Part shown: positions 25,633 through 37,381 of the stretch, piece by piece | Numbering within the stretch: position 1 is the stretch's first letter | How the letters are laid out: each line of letters opens with the position of its first letter | The notes under the pieces: generated by a model | The model's database searches: none | Seen by the model: only the letters and a program-made list of their open reading frames with translations | Told to the model about the DNA's origin: nothing | Assembly: GCA_905250075.1 (NCBI GenBank) | Contig: CAJNOP010000032.1 | Coordinates: 7,675 to 71,674 of the forward strand | Origin: Rotaria sp. Silwood1 | Taxonomy: Eukaryota; Rotifera; Eurotatoria; Philodinida; Philodinidae | Reading direction: 5' to 3' | DNA: 64,000 bases | Made by a program: the position numbers and the translations under genes

Positions 25633-27085
25633 TTAATTTCGACGTAAAGCATCAAGACGAGCTTCTAAATCAGCATCAGCTGTGGATACTGCTTGTTGAG
25701 CTTGTGCTGGATTAGCAGCACGACCAGCTAAAGCACCATTTTGTGCATCTAAAAAAAAATTAGAAATAAATGATTGTGTCTTTCTTTCAATCCTATGAAA
25801 TTAACTTACTAGGTATTTGGTTAGCTATTGATATATTAAGTTCGCTAAGTACTTGATCAACAAGTCCTTCACTAAAAAATACTCAATAAAATTGTTTTTC
25901 TGTTGTTATTAAAAATAAATTTTTTTTCTTACGTTGCTTCTTCATCGTCATCTCCTTCAAAAGCAGCATCCATAGCATCATTCATCATTTCTTGTTTTAT
26001 ATTATTAGCGGTCATATTTTGTTCGAACATTTGCATGGTTTTTTGAAAATCTTGTAATGGCATCTAAATTATAAAGAAGGAAAATTGTTAATGTAATTTC
26101 TACGAGATGAAAATGTGAAACACGATGTACCTGCTATTGCAGATTACAGGGAGAGCATTTTATTCTACCTTTTTTGGGACACATTTCTACACTATCATTT
26201 TACTTAATCTTTCAGAAATGCAAAAAGGTAGTAGTTTATATTTTAGCACGAGATGTTATTGATATATGGTCTTTAATTGTATATCAACAATGTGTAAACA
26301 TAATAATAGTCGATTTCCCGAGATATTATCATAGTTTCATTGAGGATTCCTCTAAAACTTAGAAATTCCTACTTCTCATTTCTTGAATATCGCTATATAT
26401 TTCAATAATTCTCTTAGATCAACCACCATGACTTTCAGTGACTACGTTATTCGACACGTATTTGCAAGGTGCTGTGGAAAAATCTCAACACCACTGGCTA
26501 GTATATGATTAGTTAATGTATATGGAGAACTCAAGAAATTTAGCACAAGAACTCTACGACCCCACACCATAATATAACTGAAAGGCAGAAATACTCTGTC
26601 TTCCTTTTTGATCGTGTTTCACAACAAAAACAAATTATGAAAATTCATTAGATATAAAGAAAGTAAACAAACCATTTTATTTAATCTTGCTAATGTTTTG
26701 GTTGTTTTAACCATAACACTAGCCATTGTCATTTGAGCATTCATTGATGATGTTTCAGATTCTAGTGTTGATAATGTTGCATCCATAGCACCTAATTTAT
26801 TTATTTGATTTCGTTGATTGACTATATTTTTGGCATATGTTCGTAATGCTTTCTATTGAAGAAAAAAACGAAATCAAATGAAAATAAAGAAAGATAAGAA
26901 AATGAACATACTTGTTCGCCTTTAGCAGCTAATTTACGTATTTCATTTTCATTACGTGTTTTTTCATTATTTAATCGATTTTTTTCACGCTCAAGTTCAC
27001 GTCGTGCTCGTCGAATAGCTCTCTTGTTTTCTTGCATTATTTCTTTTGGTGTTTTTCTATGGAATAATTCTCTTAGTGTATCCAT
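25633..27085 (-). CDS. CHMP2A: ESCRT-III subunit CHMP2A/Vps2
   Basis: Five minus-strand exons (27085-26912, 26852-26673, 26063-25933, 25871-25810, 25748-25633) give 220 residues, close to the 222 of the human protein. The basic N-terminus (RKTPKEIMQENKRAIRRARR) matches the CHMP2 membrane-binding helix. The acidic region EMMNDAMDAAFEGDDEEA and the C-terminal MIM1-type helix (ADADLEARLDALRRN) are conserved; the latter normally binds the Vps4 MIT domain. The protein is expected to polymerise with CHMP3/CHMP4 on endosomal and cytokinetic membranes. Intron 2 (608 bp) carries a repeat insertion; the other introns are 59-61 bp. Confidence 0.93.
26150..26640. repeat. Repeat insertion in CHMP2A intron 2
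   Basis: Part of this segment (about 26200-26300, with GATATATGGTCTTTAATTG and TATATCAACAATGTG) has a diverged relative at 35830-35920. Another part (about 26424-26500, with GTTATTCGACACGTATTTGC) resembles the second tRNA-like unit of the SINE at 3432-3495. It looks like a degenerate SINE-related copy. The host intron is about ten times longer than its neighbours because of it. Confidence 0.55.
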
Positions 27086-27090
27086 TATTT

Positions 27091-27115
27091 GATGATGATG
27101 ATGATGATGATGATG
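27091..27115. repeat. GAT microsatellite in CHMP2A 5' leader
   Basis: Eight GAT units lie five bases upstream of the CHMP2A start codon, so the leader carries a run of ATC on the coding strand. Confidence 0.85.
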
Positions 27116-30100
27116 GTCTAATAAATCTAATACAGAAACAATCTATAAAATAGAATATATATGTTGTGGCCCAAATGAAAATTTGCTCTGATGAACTTTA
27201 GAATTTAAAAAAAAGATCCATAACTAACGAATGAGGAAGATCAGCCGTAAGATGAAAGTAAAAAATGGATTCAATCATATTTATTTGCGCACCCCTCATC
27301 CAGAATTTGCTCAACGCCGATCCAATTCATGCTCTATTTATGAATCCTTCTTGAAATTTTACAGTTCATCAGAAATATCTTTTAATTTGAACTATAACAA
27401 ACAAGGTGAGTAAAACGTCAGTGAATAAATTTTTTCGCAAAATATTTTTCATAAATAAATTATTCTAACTAATATTTATGAATAACCTGAAAGAAGGGGA
27501 AAAACATCAATTTCTTGTAATATCGTATGAAAATGCATTCTTGTACATTCCAACATACTTGTACGATAAAATAATAGTAATATGCAATTTCGTTAATTAT
27601 TACTGCGAAGTATATGAGGCCAACTATCAGTCCGGACAATTTACTTATGAAGGAGATATTCTAAAAAAAATTCTTACTCACTTACTTTTGCCCTACCCTG
27701 TATATATCAGAAATTATAAGTGAATAAATGAGTAAGAAAAGAAAACAAGTGAGATGACGTGAGTGAGTAAACATTCATACACTCGGATTTCTCATTCATC
27801 ATGAATCATGCTGATAGATGATGCCAACCAGCAGGAAATTGATTCTAAAAATATTTTATAATTTAAATTTGAATCTAAAAGATAAAATTGTTTTAAATAT
27901 TTTATTATTAAAATAAGAATATGAATCGAAAGATGGCGCTATGGAATAGAAACTAAAATCGATGGTTTATACAAAGGCTGTTTTTTTGTTTTTTTTTTGA
28001 CAATCATAACGCAATTTTCACAGGATAAAAACTATTTTCTAATTGTTGACTAAATTAAAACGAAAAAAAAATGATCATCTTTGTAGCCCAATCAATCGAG
28101 AAAAGAAAGCGATAACATCTTTTTCATTAGACATAGCAAGCGTTGGGTATCGTTAAATGATTGTGTAACAGTAATCAAAGAAACATGGAAATCATTTATT
28201 CAGATTTTCATATGTTGGTTTTTCAAAAATAAACTCGTAATTTTTCTTTGTTCATCTTTGTATTTTTTTTCTGGAGTTGACATGTCAAAGTAAAGTTCAA
28301 AATTGTTCTCTTTTTCGTGTAAATTTCATTTTCTGTTTCATACGAGATGAATATTTTATCGTTATCTCAATATTGTTTCTCACTCATAACACAGATAAGC
28401 ATCCATGAGTGTCTGTTAAAATGTGTAGTAGAACAATTATCTGCTGATATTATTATGAGTCTTACTAACGAAATACGAAAAAAAAAGAACAGCTGAGTTC
28501 TAGATAAAAGAAACATGTAAGAACTACTAAATAGAATTCGAATTTCATTCGACTGCGAAATATGGTGCAAAACTTTAAATGTCAATTGATGGATAAATCG
28601 ATATGTTCTGAAAAAGAAAAAAAATACTTGTTTGGATGATTGAATATCAAACGCTTTTCTCTAAACGAGAACTACGATTTACTCGAATCAGGGCTTGTTT
28701 TTTTTTGTCGCTGTAGATCGGAAAAATTCAGTTTCAATCAATCAGATGAGCGAAGTCAGAAAAAAATTGTGCAGTAACTATCGCCGAATTTATTATTAAG
28801 AAAACTCTATTAACGAATGTAAATATGAGTTTAAGTAATACTTTCAATTGATCTCTTGATTCTCTCGTTTTGATTCATGATCAATCATCAGCAAAGAGAT
28901 TGCTGTCTTTATTTTGATAATCTCGAAGCTTGCAAAAATTCACTTCTTCAAGTGATTCTTTGTAAGAAAATGGAACATCCAATAAAAGACAAGAAACCTG
29001 GATGCTATCAATTCGATGATGAGATTTTATTTTTGCATTTGAAGAAGTATTTTCTTACTTTCGCTTCCTGAGATCATTGTGACCGAAAATGACTAATTTT
29101 GAAATATGGATCGATAAAGAAGAATAGCATACATTAATTTCAATCAAGTTTAAAGATCGCTCAAATATTTAGTGTTGTTGTACTCAAGAAAAATTATTCA
29201 AACATATGCTCGAGCAATCAATAAATAAATTTTTTACTGTTTCTAACCAATTTTTTGCCGACGCAGTTTGAAGAATAATAAAGTGCATCATTTGATTATA
29301 GTTTTAATGTAGAAAATAACGGGTCAGACAGGTTAAATGGCTACGCTTCGCATTATAATTTTCAATCACTTAATACGTTGTATTAAACAAAACAAAATAT
29401 ACCACAAGATACAGCATGAAAAGCTCTACAATTTATACAGTAAAGCTTATTGTAACTGTTTTCAAAAAAAGTAAAATTCTGTACGATCAATTTTCGCACA
29501 GTCGAAAATTTGTTTATTTTCAAAACAACTATAAAATAAGCGATCTTATGTAAATTGTAGAGCTTTTTACGCGACATCTTATGATATATTTTGTTTTTCT
29601 AATACAACGTATTAAGTGATTGAAAACTAAAATGCGAAGCGTAGCTATTTAATCTGTCTCACCCGTTAATATCAATGAGAATCAAATCAAAGATACGAGA
29701 TTTCTCAATATTCGAAAAGCTATTGAGTGAATATAAACTATGCCAAATAGTGACAAGCGTGGCTTGAACGCTTCTAATAGCAACGACTTTATCAGGAAAA
29801 CTCAATACTAATATTTTTCTTGAATATTTGGCTTGAGAAGTATAAGAACTATAGTTAATATTTCAGAGACATATTTAAGAAGTTTCAATTATTCAAGGTA
29901 GAAATAATTTATAAGGAATAAAAGTTCGGTTTATTTCATATGGATTAGTTCAAACGATCGGTGCTGATACTACTATGATGACAAAAATTAGAATCATCAG
30001 TATAATAGCAGAATATTTTAAAACTAAACAGATTGTTTTTTTATTATTTTTTAAAATTTATTGAACGAAATAAGAGCACCTTTTGTATGACAAATATAAA

Positions 30101-30196
30101 AGAACAATGTCAAATTCGACATGTTCATAAATATGAATTTCGAAGATGATAAAAGAATAAAGCACCAATTGTTTAAGAAAATAATACAGTTAAAAG
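27116..30196. other. 3 kb intergenic region
   Basis: It lies between the start of CHMP2A and the end of the Slp gene, both on the minus strand. Two short plus-strand frames (27231-27413 and 27478-27723) lack domain or convincing splice support. A TA-flanked MITE is at 29319-29666. The rest shows T-rich stretches and no recognisable gene. Confidence 0.5.
29319..29666. repeat. TA-flanked MITE (Tc1/mariner-like)
   Basis: This 348 bp element begins ACGGGTCAGACAGGTTAAAT and ends with the near-complement ending CTGTCTCACCCGT, flanked on both sides by TA. The inverted arms pair over at least 90 bp and, more loosely, almost to the centre. There is no transposase. The size, long terminal inverted repeats and TA duplication fit a Tc1/mariner-type MITE. 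Confidence 0.85.
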
Positions 30197-33100
30197 TTAT
30201 TTATGCTCAGTAGTTGCTGGTCGTAATGGAAGTCGAATATGATGTATACTTGTTGGTTGTTGTAAAAATAATTCCCAAGCAGATTTTTCTTCTTCTGTTG
30301 TATTTAAAGATTTAATTAGTTTATTATCAAATTGTCCTTGGGATGAATTAAGTCTAATAAAACTAATCATTACTTTTCGAAAACGTTCTTGACGCCATAA
30401 ACTTATTTCAATAGATATATTTTTTAAATTACTACGTGATACATTTTCCCATCGTAATGGAATATCCCATTTTGGTGATGGTCCTTTACGTGCTATTACT
30501 AATTTTCGTTTGATTTTATCAGGTATTAATAAACTAAATTAATAACGAAAAACAAAAGAATGATAAAACCATAATTAAACTAATTTAAAAATAAAAGAAC
30601 TATGTATTTACCCTTTGCATATAATATCAAAATTATGTTTTCCATGATAAATCATTTTACCCTGAATAGAATTGACTTGTATAGTTCCTAATTCTTTATT
30701 TGTTGAATCTGTAATGAATGTTAAATCAAAATGTAATTCATTAGAATCCGCCGTTGGCTCAATATTTAGTATTAACTATATATTAAAAGGTATAAAAAGA
30801 AAAAGAATGTCGTATTAACTTTTGAAAAATAAATTACATTGTCTTTCGGCATTCGAGCTAAAAGTGTATATACTTCGAATTTATCTAATATACAATTGAC
30901 TAACGGAATATGTATTTCACCAAGAAAATCATTATGTCCTAATGATGTTTGACTCCACATTGAGACCCACAAAATACGTGAATTAAAATCTTCTGTAGTT
31001 AAATGATACTAAAGAGAAATAAAATATTTTGTTTTTTTTATTTAAACCAAAACACATCAACGATAAAAACGTACACGAAATGCTTCGTTAAATACTGGTT
31101 CTATTGTATCTTTTTTAATAGTTGTTTTACGTTTACTAGCTTTAGATTTATCAGGTAATAAATAAATTTTACAATATCTAGAAAGATTTTTTTTTTTTTT
31201 GAAATAAGATAATATATTTGATTAACAATACATACGGATTTGATGTTTGATTTCTTTTAACACGAGCTAAATCCGTGCACTTTTTAATATAAATATCCAA
31301 TGAACTTGTATTGATATTATACGAAAGTTTTAATTCAATTGTGCCAGATATATCATGATCATGCTGAAATTTCATATCACCCCATGCACTATTCAGACTT
31401 GATTGTGAACTCTATATAAACAAAAAAAAAGTGAATCAATAATCGACAAAAATAAGAATAAAAGTTAAAAATAATTTAGTATAGTAATGAGAGCTAAGTT
31501 AAGGCATTGTTTTTTTTAACTTACGCGAATATCGTTCATAGAAGATGTTAATTTAGATGAATCCTATAGTTCAACATTCTTACTATATTATTTAAATATT
31601 TATTTTTATTAAATTGTTATAAGAATTTCTATTCTCTAGAATATATTCTATCTGATTAAAAAAAAACAATAAACTTACCAATGGAACTGTTTCGGTTATA
31701 TCGTCAACATTATCACTATTAGCAGGCGATAAATGATTACTAACACTTTCTAATTTATTTTCAAGATTATTTTGAGAATCGTTTTCATTATTTGCTATTA
31801 TTATGCTATCTGATACATTTGAATTTTCTTGCATGAGTGGCGATTCAATTGCATTTGTTGAAGCAAATGTAATTGGTGAACTATGATTACTAATATTAGA
31901 TGGTTCTTTTGATTCATCTATAGATGACTGTCGTATTTCAAGATTTGTGCGAGAATCTAAATATTAAAATAATTGCAGAATGAATAAAAAGAAAAATCTA
32001 AGTTTTAAATACGATGAAAAAAGAATTAGAAAAATGAAGTTACAATTAGAGAAAGAAAAAATACAAATGTTTTTTTTTTATTGTGTTTGATAACGTTTTT
32101 TGTCCGATGATCGATGTACAGTGCGCCTGCGTGGTGGCAAATTTGCTGTTGTTACAGATGTATTCAAATTCTCATTCTTTGGTGGTGATGATGATGTTAA
32201 ATGTAATTTCATAAGAAGATATTTCGTTTTTGACAATTTAACAGGTGGAGTTACTGGTGGTTTTATAATAGATGTTGCACTAGGTGCTTTTACAATGGCA
32301 CGTTGTGGTGATCGTATATGTTCATCTTCATCATCATCACTAACAAAACTATCACTCCATCGTCTTCCTAATAATACTCGATCATTTTCATGTTGTTTTC
32401 GATTTGTATCATTTGTTTGTACATTTGATTTTGTTTTTCGTACATGTGTAAATGTTTCCATACCATCAAGTTCTTTTGATAAAATACTACCATCATAATT
32501 ATATTCACCTATTGCATCTTCTTCTTCTTCACCAATACTATGCAAAGCATGTTTATCATGATTAATTTGTTCTGTTGATGAAACTTTAGTAAGTGTAGAT
32601 GATGAAGAATAGGCAGGCATATTATTTACATATGAAATATTTGTATTTGTTGAAATCAAATCTTTATCAATAATTCGTCTGTTATGAGAATAATCTTCGA
32701 GAGAATCATCATCCCAATCGAACGTTCGCGAATTTCCATTTGGATCAGTTATATAAATAGCTGTCGGAATGATTAGATTGGAAAGATTAGATAATGGATT
32801 TTTTTCTTGAATATTCGTTGTTTTTTTTACATTTTTTCTATTTCGTATTAATAAACTTTCATAACTACTTTCATCACTTGATGTTTCATCATCATAACTG
32901 AAATTATTTTGTGAATGAAAATAAGAACGTGTAGATGTTATATATGAAGCTGGTGTCCAAGTTGGAGAAATTGATGATGAACTTTGATCATCATCAGTTC
33001 CATTTTGTTTTTCTACCGTAGTTTTACGTTTCATTTGAACAGATTCTTCAAATGAAAAGAAAGAATATGGACGTTGTGGAAGTGTTGGTTGTGTTTTTTT

Positions 33101-36100
33101 TGGTTCTATAAATATAGTTGTTGATTTAGGAGGTTTTTTTGTTGTAGTCGTTGTTGCTGTTGCTATTCCATATTTATTTTTAGTATAAGGTGCAAGTAAA
33201 TTTGGATTTGAGGATTCAGTTGATGTTGTTATACATTTTTTTTCCGAAGCTTTTCGACGTGTATTTGATGTTGTTAACGGTGTTGTTCGTTTTTTTATTC
33301 CTATTGTTGATATTTGTGGTTCATTAGTATTTGATAATTCATTTTTATTGTTATTTGATGATGTTTCATTGGATATTGTTTTAATATTTGATGTTTCTAC
33401 TGGTAAAATTTTATTTTCAAGTGTTTGAGTACAATTATTTGATGTCATAATATTTTCAGAATTATTCACTGTATGTTGATGTTCTAATGCTTTAGCTTTC
33501 CAATGTTGAAATATTTCAATAATAAATGCTTCTTTATAAATTGAATCAGGATCATCATCATGATTTGCAAGATGTTTATTAAGAAATGTACGATGTCCTG
33601 TTGGTGGATAAAAACTAGGCATTTCGGATTTGATTAATAATGATGAATGTTCAGCAAGTATTGTTTGTTGTTGTTCAAGATGATAGACTTTGGTCATTGT
33701 ACTATAAAAAGTGTAATTCAATGTTTTGCATTGATGAATAAAATTATCTCAATATCAGCAAAGTGCAAATGTATCGTTTAACTATACTTGTTAGTTTTTT
33801 TTTTTGACGGACTTTTTTCCTCTCTTCCTGTGCTCTACGATAATTATGTCTATTTACAGTACACGGGAAATTGGCGTTAAGTTAACGATGTTTATTCAAC
33901 TGTGACTGATGAGTCATAGAATGCAGTCGATGCATTTATACTATACATATACTCATGGCTTCCTCCTATTAGGCATGACTTCGTTTGTAAACGTTTCTTC
34001 TTTTTTTTCATAATCGAATAAAATATATCAAATTCCATTTAAATTAATCTTGTTCATAATTTAGGAAAAATATTCATAGAGAAAATTGATTGGAAAAACA
34101 TTATTTTGTTTTTTTTTGTATCTTACTTGATTTCTGTTGTTAAAACCCATTGTAGATGTATAAATGCGATAAAATTTAATCACCACGTTTGTTATTTTGT
34201 TCTATATCTTTACAACCAACCACTCACAACGATACTGATACGAATGATGTAAATTATGAAAGTTAATATCTTAATCCGTTATGATTCATTGATCTTCAGC
34301 GCAAAGAAAAACAAGAAAGAAAAAAATACACAGAATAATAAACAAGTAACGAATGAGTTATTTATATCACAGACAATTAAAGCAGCAGGTAATATATATA
34401 TTCGTATGTATAAAAGAATCGTTCAGGCGTATACATATAAGCGATGTGCGCTAGTTCTCACGCGCACGGCTATCAACCGTGAAAAATATGCTTTAGAAAC
34501 ATGAGCAAGCGAAACGAATATTTGAATACAGAAAGAAAAAAAACATAACAAGAAGAAAAAAAATAGATATTCCGACGCCGGGAATCGAACCCGGGCCTCC
34601 TGCGTGAAAGGCAGAAATCCTAACCACTAGACCACGTCGGATACATTGATATAAGTTATACATACTCGATGTACTTTGTACACTGGACACTTTTAGTGAT
34701 CTTGTATCTTCATCTTTCATAGTCAAACTGGTTGACATTTTAGAATTGAGTTGTTTTTCCGAATGTAACGAACTACGTGATAATGATAATTGTGGATGTG
34801 AAATACGATGAACTGCACGACGTAAACTTTGCATTGATGTACTAACATGTTTCGAAGACGAGTGTTCAGTTGTTGTAGATGTTAAACTCAGTTTGGAACC
34901 ACCTATCAACAAATTAAATATTCATATATTCTATTTCTTCGATATCTGAGTTTCAATTTACTCAAAAAAACAAAAACATCCGTTATATCTCAACAGTGAA
35001 ACGATTCTATTCAGAAGAATATCATCGAAAGTGCTTTCTTGACATTTAAGTAATATATCTTAACTCAATGACTTTATTGTTTAAGAGAAAGATTTGAAAT
35101 TCGTTCAGAAATCGATTTTTTAAAACGGTTAAACTTTATTTTTTATACTCTTGTACCGGTAAAACTTCTAGCATAGACTGAATTAGAAGAAATGTTAGTA
35201 TTCTAAGCATTTAAAATTATGAGAAATAAATCCGAAAAACTAGACATATTATTTAATTTTTTACGAAAAACATATGTTGCGATCAAAATTTGAATCCGAT
35301 CAAATTCTAAATTTGTTTGGACAACATTGCAATTCTAATTTTGACCAAGCAAAATTAGAATATCATTTTGATGAACTATAAAACTGAAAAAGAAAACAGC
35401 AATACCGATAACACGAGTGGAATCACGAATGACGATGACGACAAGGTGGAGGTCTGAGGGTGGGTGAGAGGAGTCTGGTTGTGGACCGTGAGGTTTGGGT
35501 GAAATTAGAGTGAATAATCGCGTAAAACCTTAGTCGTACTCAAAAATTCACCCTCATTAATAGCTTCCTTGCCCTCACCAAGACTATCTGACGGATCCTC
35601 ACACAGAATCTTTTCTCTCACCCTCATCATCATCCTTGACCTCACTCGTGTTTTTGGCAGTGCTTTTTTTCAGTTTTATAGTTCATCCAAATAATATTCT
35701 AATTTTGACCGTAACATATAGATAAGTATTTTGAATTGAGTTTCATGATATATTTAAAAAAAAGAGATTAGTACAATTTATGTAGGATATTTCATTTTTT
35801 TTTAAACTACATCTTCATCATCACTTTACGTAATTCTTTAGAAATGCAATAACGAATTCATATATTAGAACGATATATTATTGATATACGACCTTTGATT
35901 ATATATCAACAATGTCTGCTACAATCGATGACACGGTGGGATGCAGTATTGTTCAGACATATATCACAATCTGTGATGATCTGTTCCTAACATGTCAGTC
36001 ACATTTGTGGGGAGTTCAAATTTCTAGCTGCATATGTTAAGAATTTCTTTTAATTTCATTCTTAATATTTTCTATATTGTTAAAACTTACGATTAAATGA

Positions 36101-37381
36101 TTGATGACGTCGTGGTACTTTTAATTTATCACTTTCTGATTTATTATCATTATTGTTATCCAATTCAGATGATCGTATAGATGGACTGTCGATATCACTG
36201 CGATTAACATTGATATTTTGATTTGAATTTTTTGTTAATATTTCCGTATTTGACGATATTGATGAATTTTGTTTGTTTAATTTTTGAGTTTGACGATTTA
36301 TTGATGAATTTAAGGAAGAATTAACTTCATCCGATGAACTATTTACTGTATTAGGAGTTGATGCAAGTGAACGAATTCGTCTTGGTAATGGTTGTGTTAA
36401 TGATGTATTCAATGGGCGTCTTTCCAAACGTTTTTTAAGATAATTTAGTTTTTGTTCATCATTATGATTTTGAACAATCATTTTATTTATTTTATTATTT
36501 GAATTTGATTCTTTTGGTTTAGTCGGTTGAACACTAAATCGACTATTTTTATTGGATAATGGAACAAGATCTTCTGGTTCAGAATCCGAACTTGATACTG
36601 GATTTATATCTACTTAAAACAAATGTTAAATTTCAATTTAAGAATAAATTAATTCATACTGTGTGCAGAAACAAAAGGTGGAACTGATTCATACAAAGTT
36701 TCTGATGGATCTATCAGATCTTTTCGAAAATCACTGCGAATTGAATACATCCATTCACCTGAATAGCTCATCAATTGCCTAAAAATAAACTTAAGAATTA
36801 ATATATCCGACGTGGTCTAGTGGTTAGGATTTCTGCCTTTCACGCAGGAGGCCCGGGTTCGATTCCCGGCGTCGGAATACTTTTTTTTTTCTGTTTGTTT
36901 CATTATTTCTTCTAAACTTACATCTGTTTGCAACATAACTGACACAACCAGCTATTGTCATTAACATTATAGATAAGTCGACATTGTTTACAAACTTTTG
37001 CAGAACATTTCGGGCATGTATCACCAGTATTAAATATAAAACCAAATGGTGTTTGACATCGAGCACATATTGATTTTGATATTGATTGTGAATGTTCTTT
37101 AAGTTCTGCTACTTCTTTTCGCAAATGCCTAAACAATAATTATGACCATGTATATTATATTATAATTTTTACTATTCTTAAAAAGAACTTTAATCTACAT
37201 ACATGAAGCGTGATAAATGTTTATTACGAAGATTTTCATCTCGTAATAAAACATCAAGAATATGTTGTTTTTCATCATCACGAAAAGCTGAAAGATCTGG
37301 TAAATTCATCATATTATCTTCAATAACAATTGTTGATGGTGATGGAGTTCGTTCGGTATTATTACGATTATTACGTGTCAT
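30197..37381 (-). CDS. Synaptotagmin-like protein (Slp/bitesize family)
   Basis: Twelve minus-strand exons (37381-37203, 37128-36922, 36778-36660, 36612-36091, 34902-34666, 31956-31679, 31563-31525, 31411-31236, 31177-31075, 31008-30838, 30775-30612, 30533-30197) close in frame to 843 residues. The N-terminus is an Slp homology domain that binds GTP-Rab27/Rab8-type GTPases. It has a helix (LSAFRDDEKQHILDVLL), then an FYVE-like zinc finger with paired cysteines at 81/84, 98/101, 106/109 and 122/125, then GEWMYSIRSDFRKD. A long Ser/Asn-rich linker follows. C2A spans about 545-680 (ELKLSYN, NPYCKIYLLPDKSKASKRKT, FLGEIHIPL). A poorly conserved C2B spans about 695-835. The acidic Ca-binding loops of C2B look absent. 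The role is probably vesicle or apical-membrane tethering. Introns hold two tRNA-Glu genes, repeats and another ORF. Confidence 0.88.
32078..33697 (-). CDS. Long Ser/Thr-rich ORF nested in Slp intron 5, unknown
   Basis: An uninterrupted frame of about 540 residues lies on the same strand as, and entirely inside, intron 5 of the Slp gene. A 5' start at 33721 is possible, but TTTTTATAG just before TACAATG looks like a splice acceptor, so the start MTKVYHLEQQQ at 33697 is preferred. The acceptor may receive a 5' leader exon or a trans-spliced leader. Residues about 26-75 look structured (FYPPTGHRTFLNKHLANH, SIYKEAFIIEIFQHWKAKA). The rest is Ser/Thr/Asn-rich with acidic patches and ends in a basic PPRRRTVHRSSDKKRYQTQ. 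The stop overlaps an AATAAA. Joining Slp exon 5 to this acceptor gives an immediate stop, so it is not an ordinary Slp exon. I do not recognise the family. Confidence 0.65.
   Translation of the reverse strand: MTKVYHLEQQQTILAEHSSLLIKSEMPSFYPPTGHRTFLNKHLANHDDDPDSIYKEAFIIEIFQHWKAKALEHQHTVNNSENIMTSNNCTQTLENKILPVETSNIKTISNETSSNNNKNELSNTNEPQISTIGIKKRTTPLTTSNTRRKASEKKCITTSTESSNPNLLAPYTKNKYGIATATTTTTKKPPKSTTIFIEPKKTQPTLPQRPYSFFSFEESVQMKRKTTVEKQNGTDDDQSSSSISPTWTPASYITSTRSYFHSQNNFSYDDETSSDESSYESLLIRNRKNVKKTTNIQEKNPLSNLSNLIIPTAIYITDPNGNSRTFDWDDDSLEDYSHNRRIIDKDLISTNTNISYVNNMPAYSSSSTLTKVSSTEQINHDKHALHSIGEEEEDAIGEYNYDGSILSKELDGMETFTHVRKTKSNVQTNDTNRKQHENDRVLLGRRWSDSFVSDDDEDEHIRSPQRAIVKAPSATSIIKPPVTPPVKLSKTKYLLMKLHLTSSSPPKNENLNTSVTTANLPPRRRTVHRSSDKKRYQTQ
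34570..34641 (-). tRNA. tRNA-Glu (TTC)
   Basis: A 72-base cloverleaf is readable on the minus strand. The acceptor stem is TCCGACG/CGTCGGA with discriminator A, and box A lies around TGGTCTAGTGG. The anticodon arm is TCTGC-CTTTCAC-GCAGG with anticodon TTC, and box B is GGTTCGATTCC. A T run follows as a Pol III terminator. It lies 24 bp inside intron 5 of the Slp gene, on the same strand as that gene. It is identical to the copy at 36805-36876. Confidence 0.96.
35352..35705. repeat. MITE-like element in Slp intron 4
   Basis: The ends are inverted: GATGAACTATAAAACTGAAA at about 35380 faces TTTCAGTTTTATAGTTCATC at about 35668, and pairing extends to the flanking ATTAGAATAT/ATATTCTAAT. The interior is unusually G-rich on one arm (GGTGGAGGTCTGAGGGTGGG) and C-rich on the other, so the whole element could form a hairpin. 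It is non-coding. Confidence 0.8.
35810..36050. repeat. Dispersed repeat in Slp intron 4
   Basis: It shares a diverged stretch with 26200-26300 (here TATTATTGATATACGACC and TATATCAACAATGTC). The downstream GGGGAGTTCAAATTTCTAG resembles GGAGAACTCAAGAAATTTAG at about 26520. It is a second, degraded member of the same non-coding family. Confidence 0.5.
36805..36876 (+). tRNA. tRNA-Glu (TTC), second copy
   Basis: This has the same 72 bases as the copy at 34570-34641, on the opposite strand, followed by a run of T (TACTTTTTTTTTT) as Pol III terminator. It fills half of the 143 bp intron 2 of the Slp gene, antisense to it. Flanks differ from the other copy. Confidence 0.96.

Noticed and set aside
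27231-27723. Two plus-strand frames that could be joined by an intron
   Set aside because: A GTGAGT donor exists, but the acceptor is poor and the protein has no recognised feature.
32100-32498. 132-codon plus-strand frame
   Set aside because: It is the shadow of the long minus-strand ORF at 32078-33697.
34493-34912. Minus-strand frame of 139 codons
   Set aside because: Its first part is Slp exon 5, but the rest reads through the splice donor and the tRNA-Glu gene, so it is not a separate protein.
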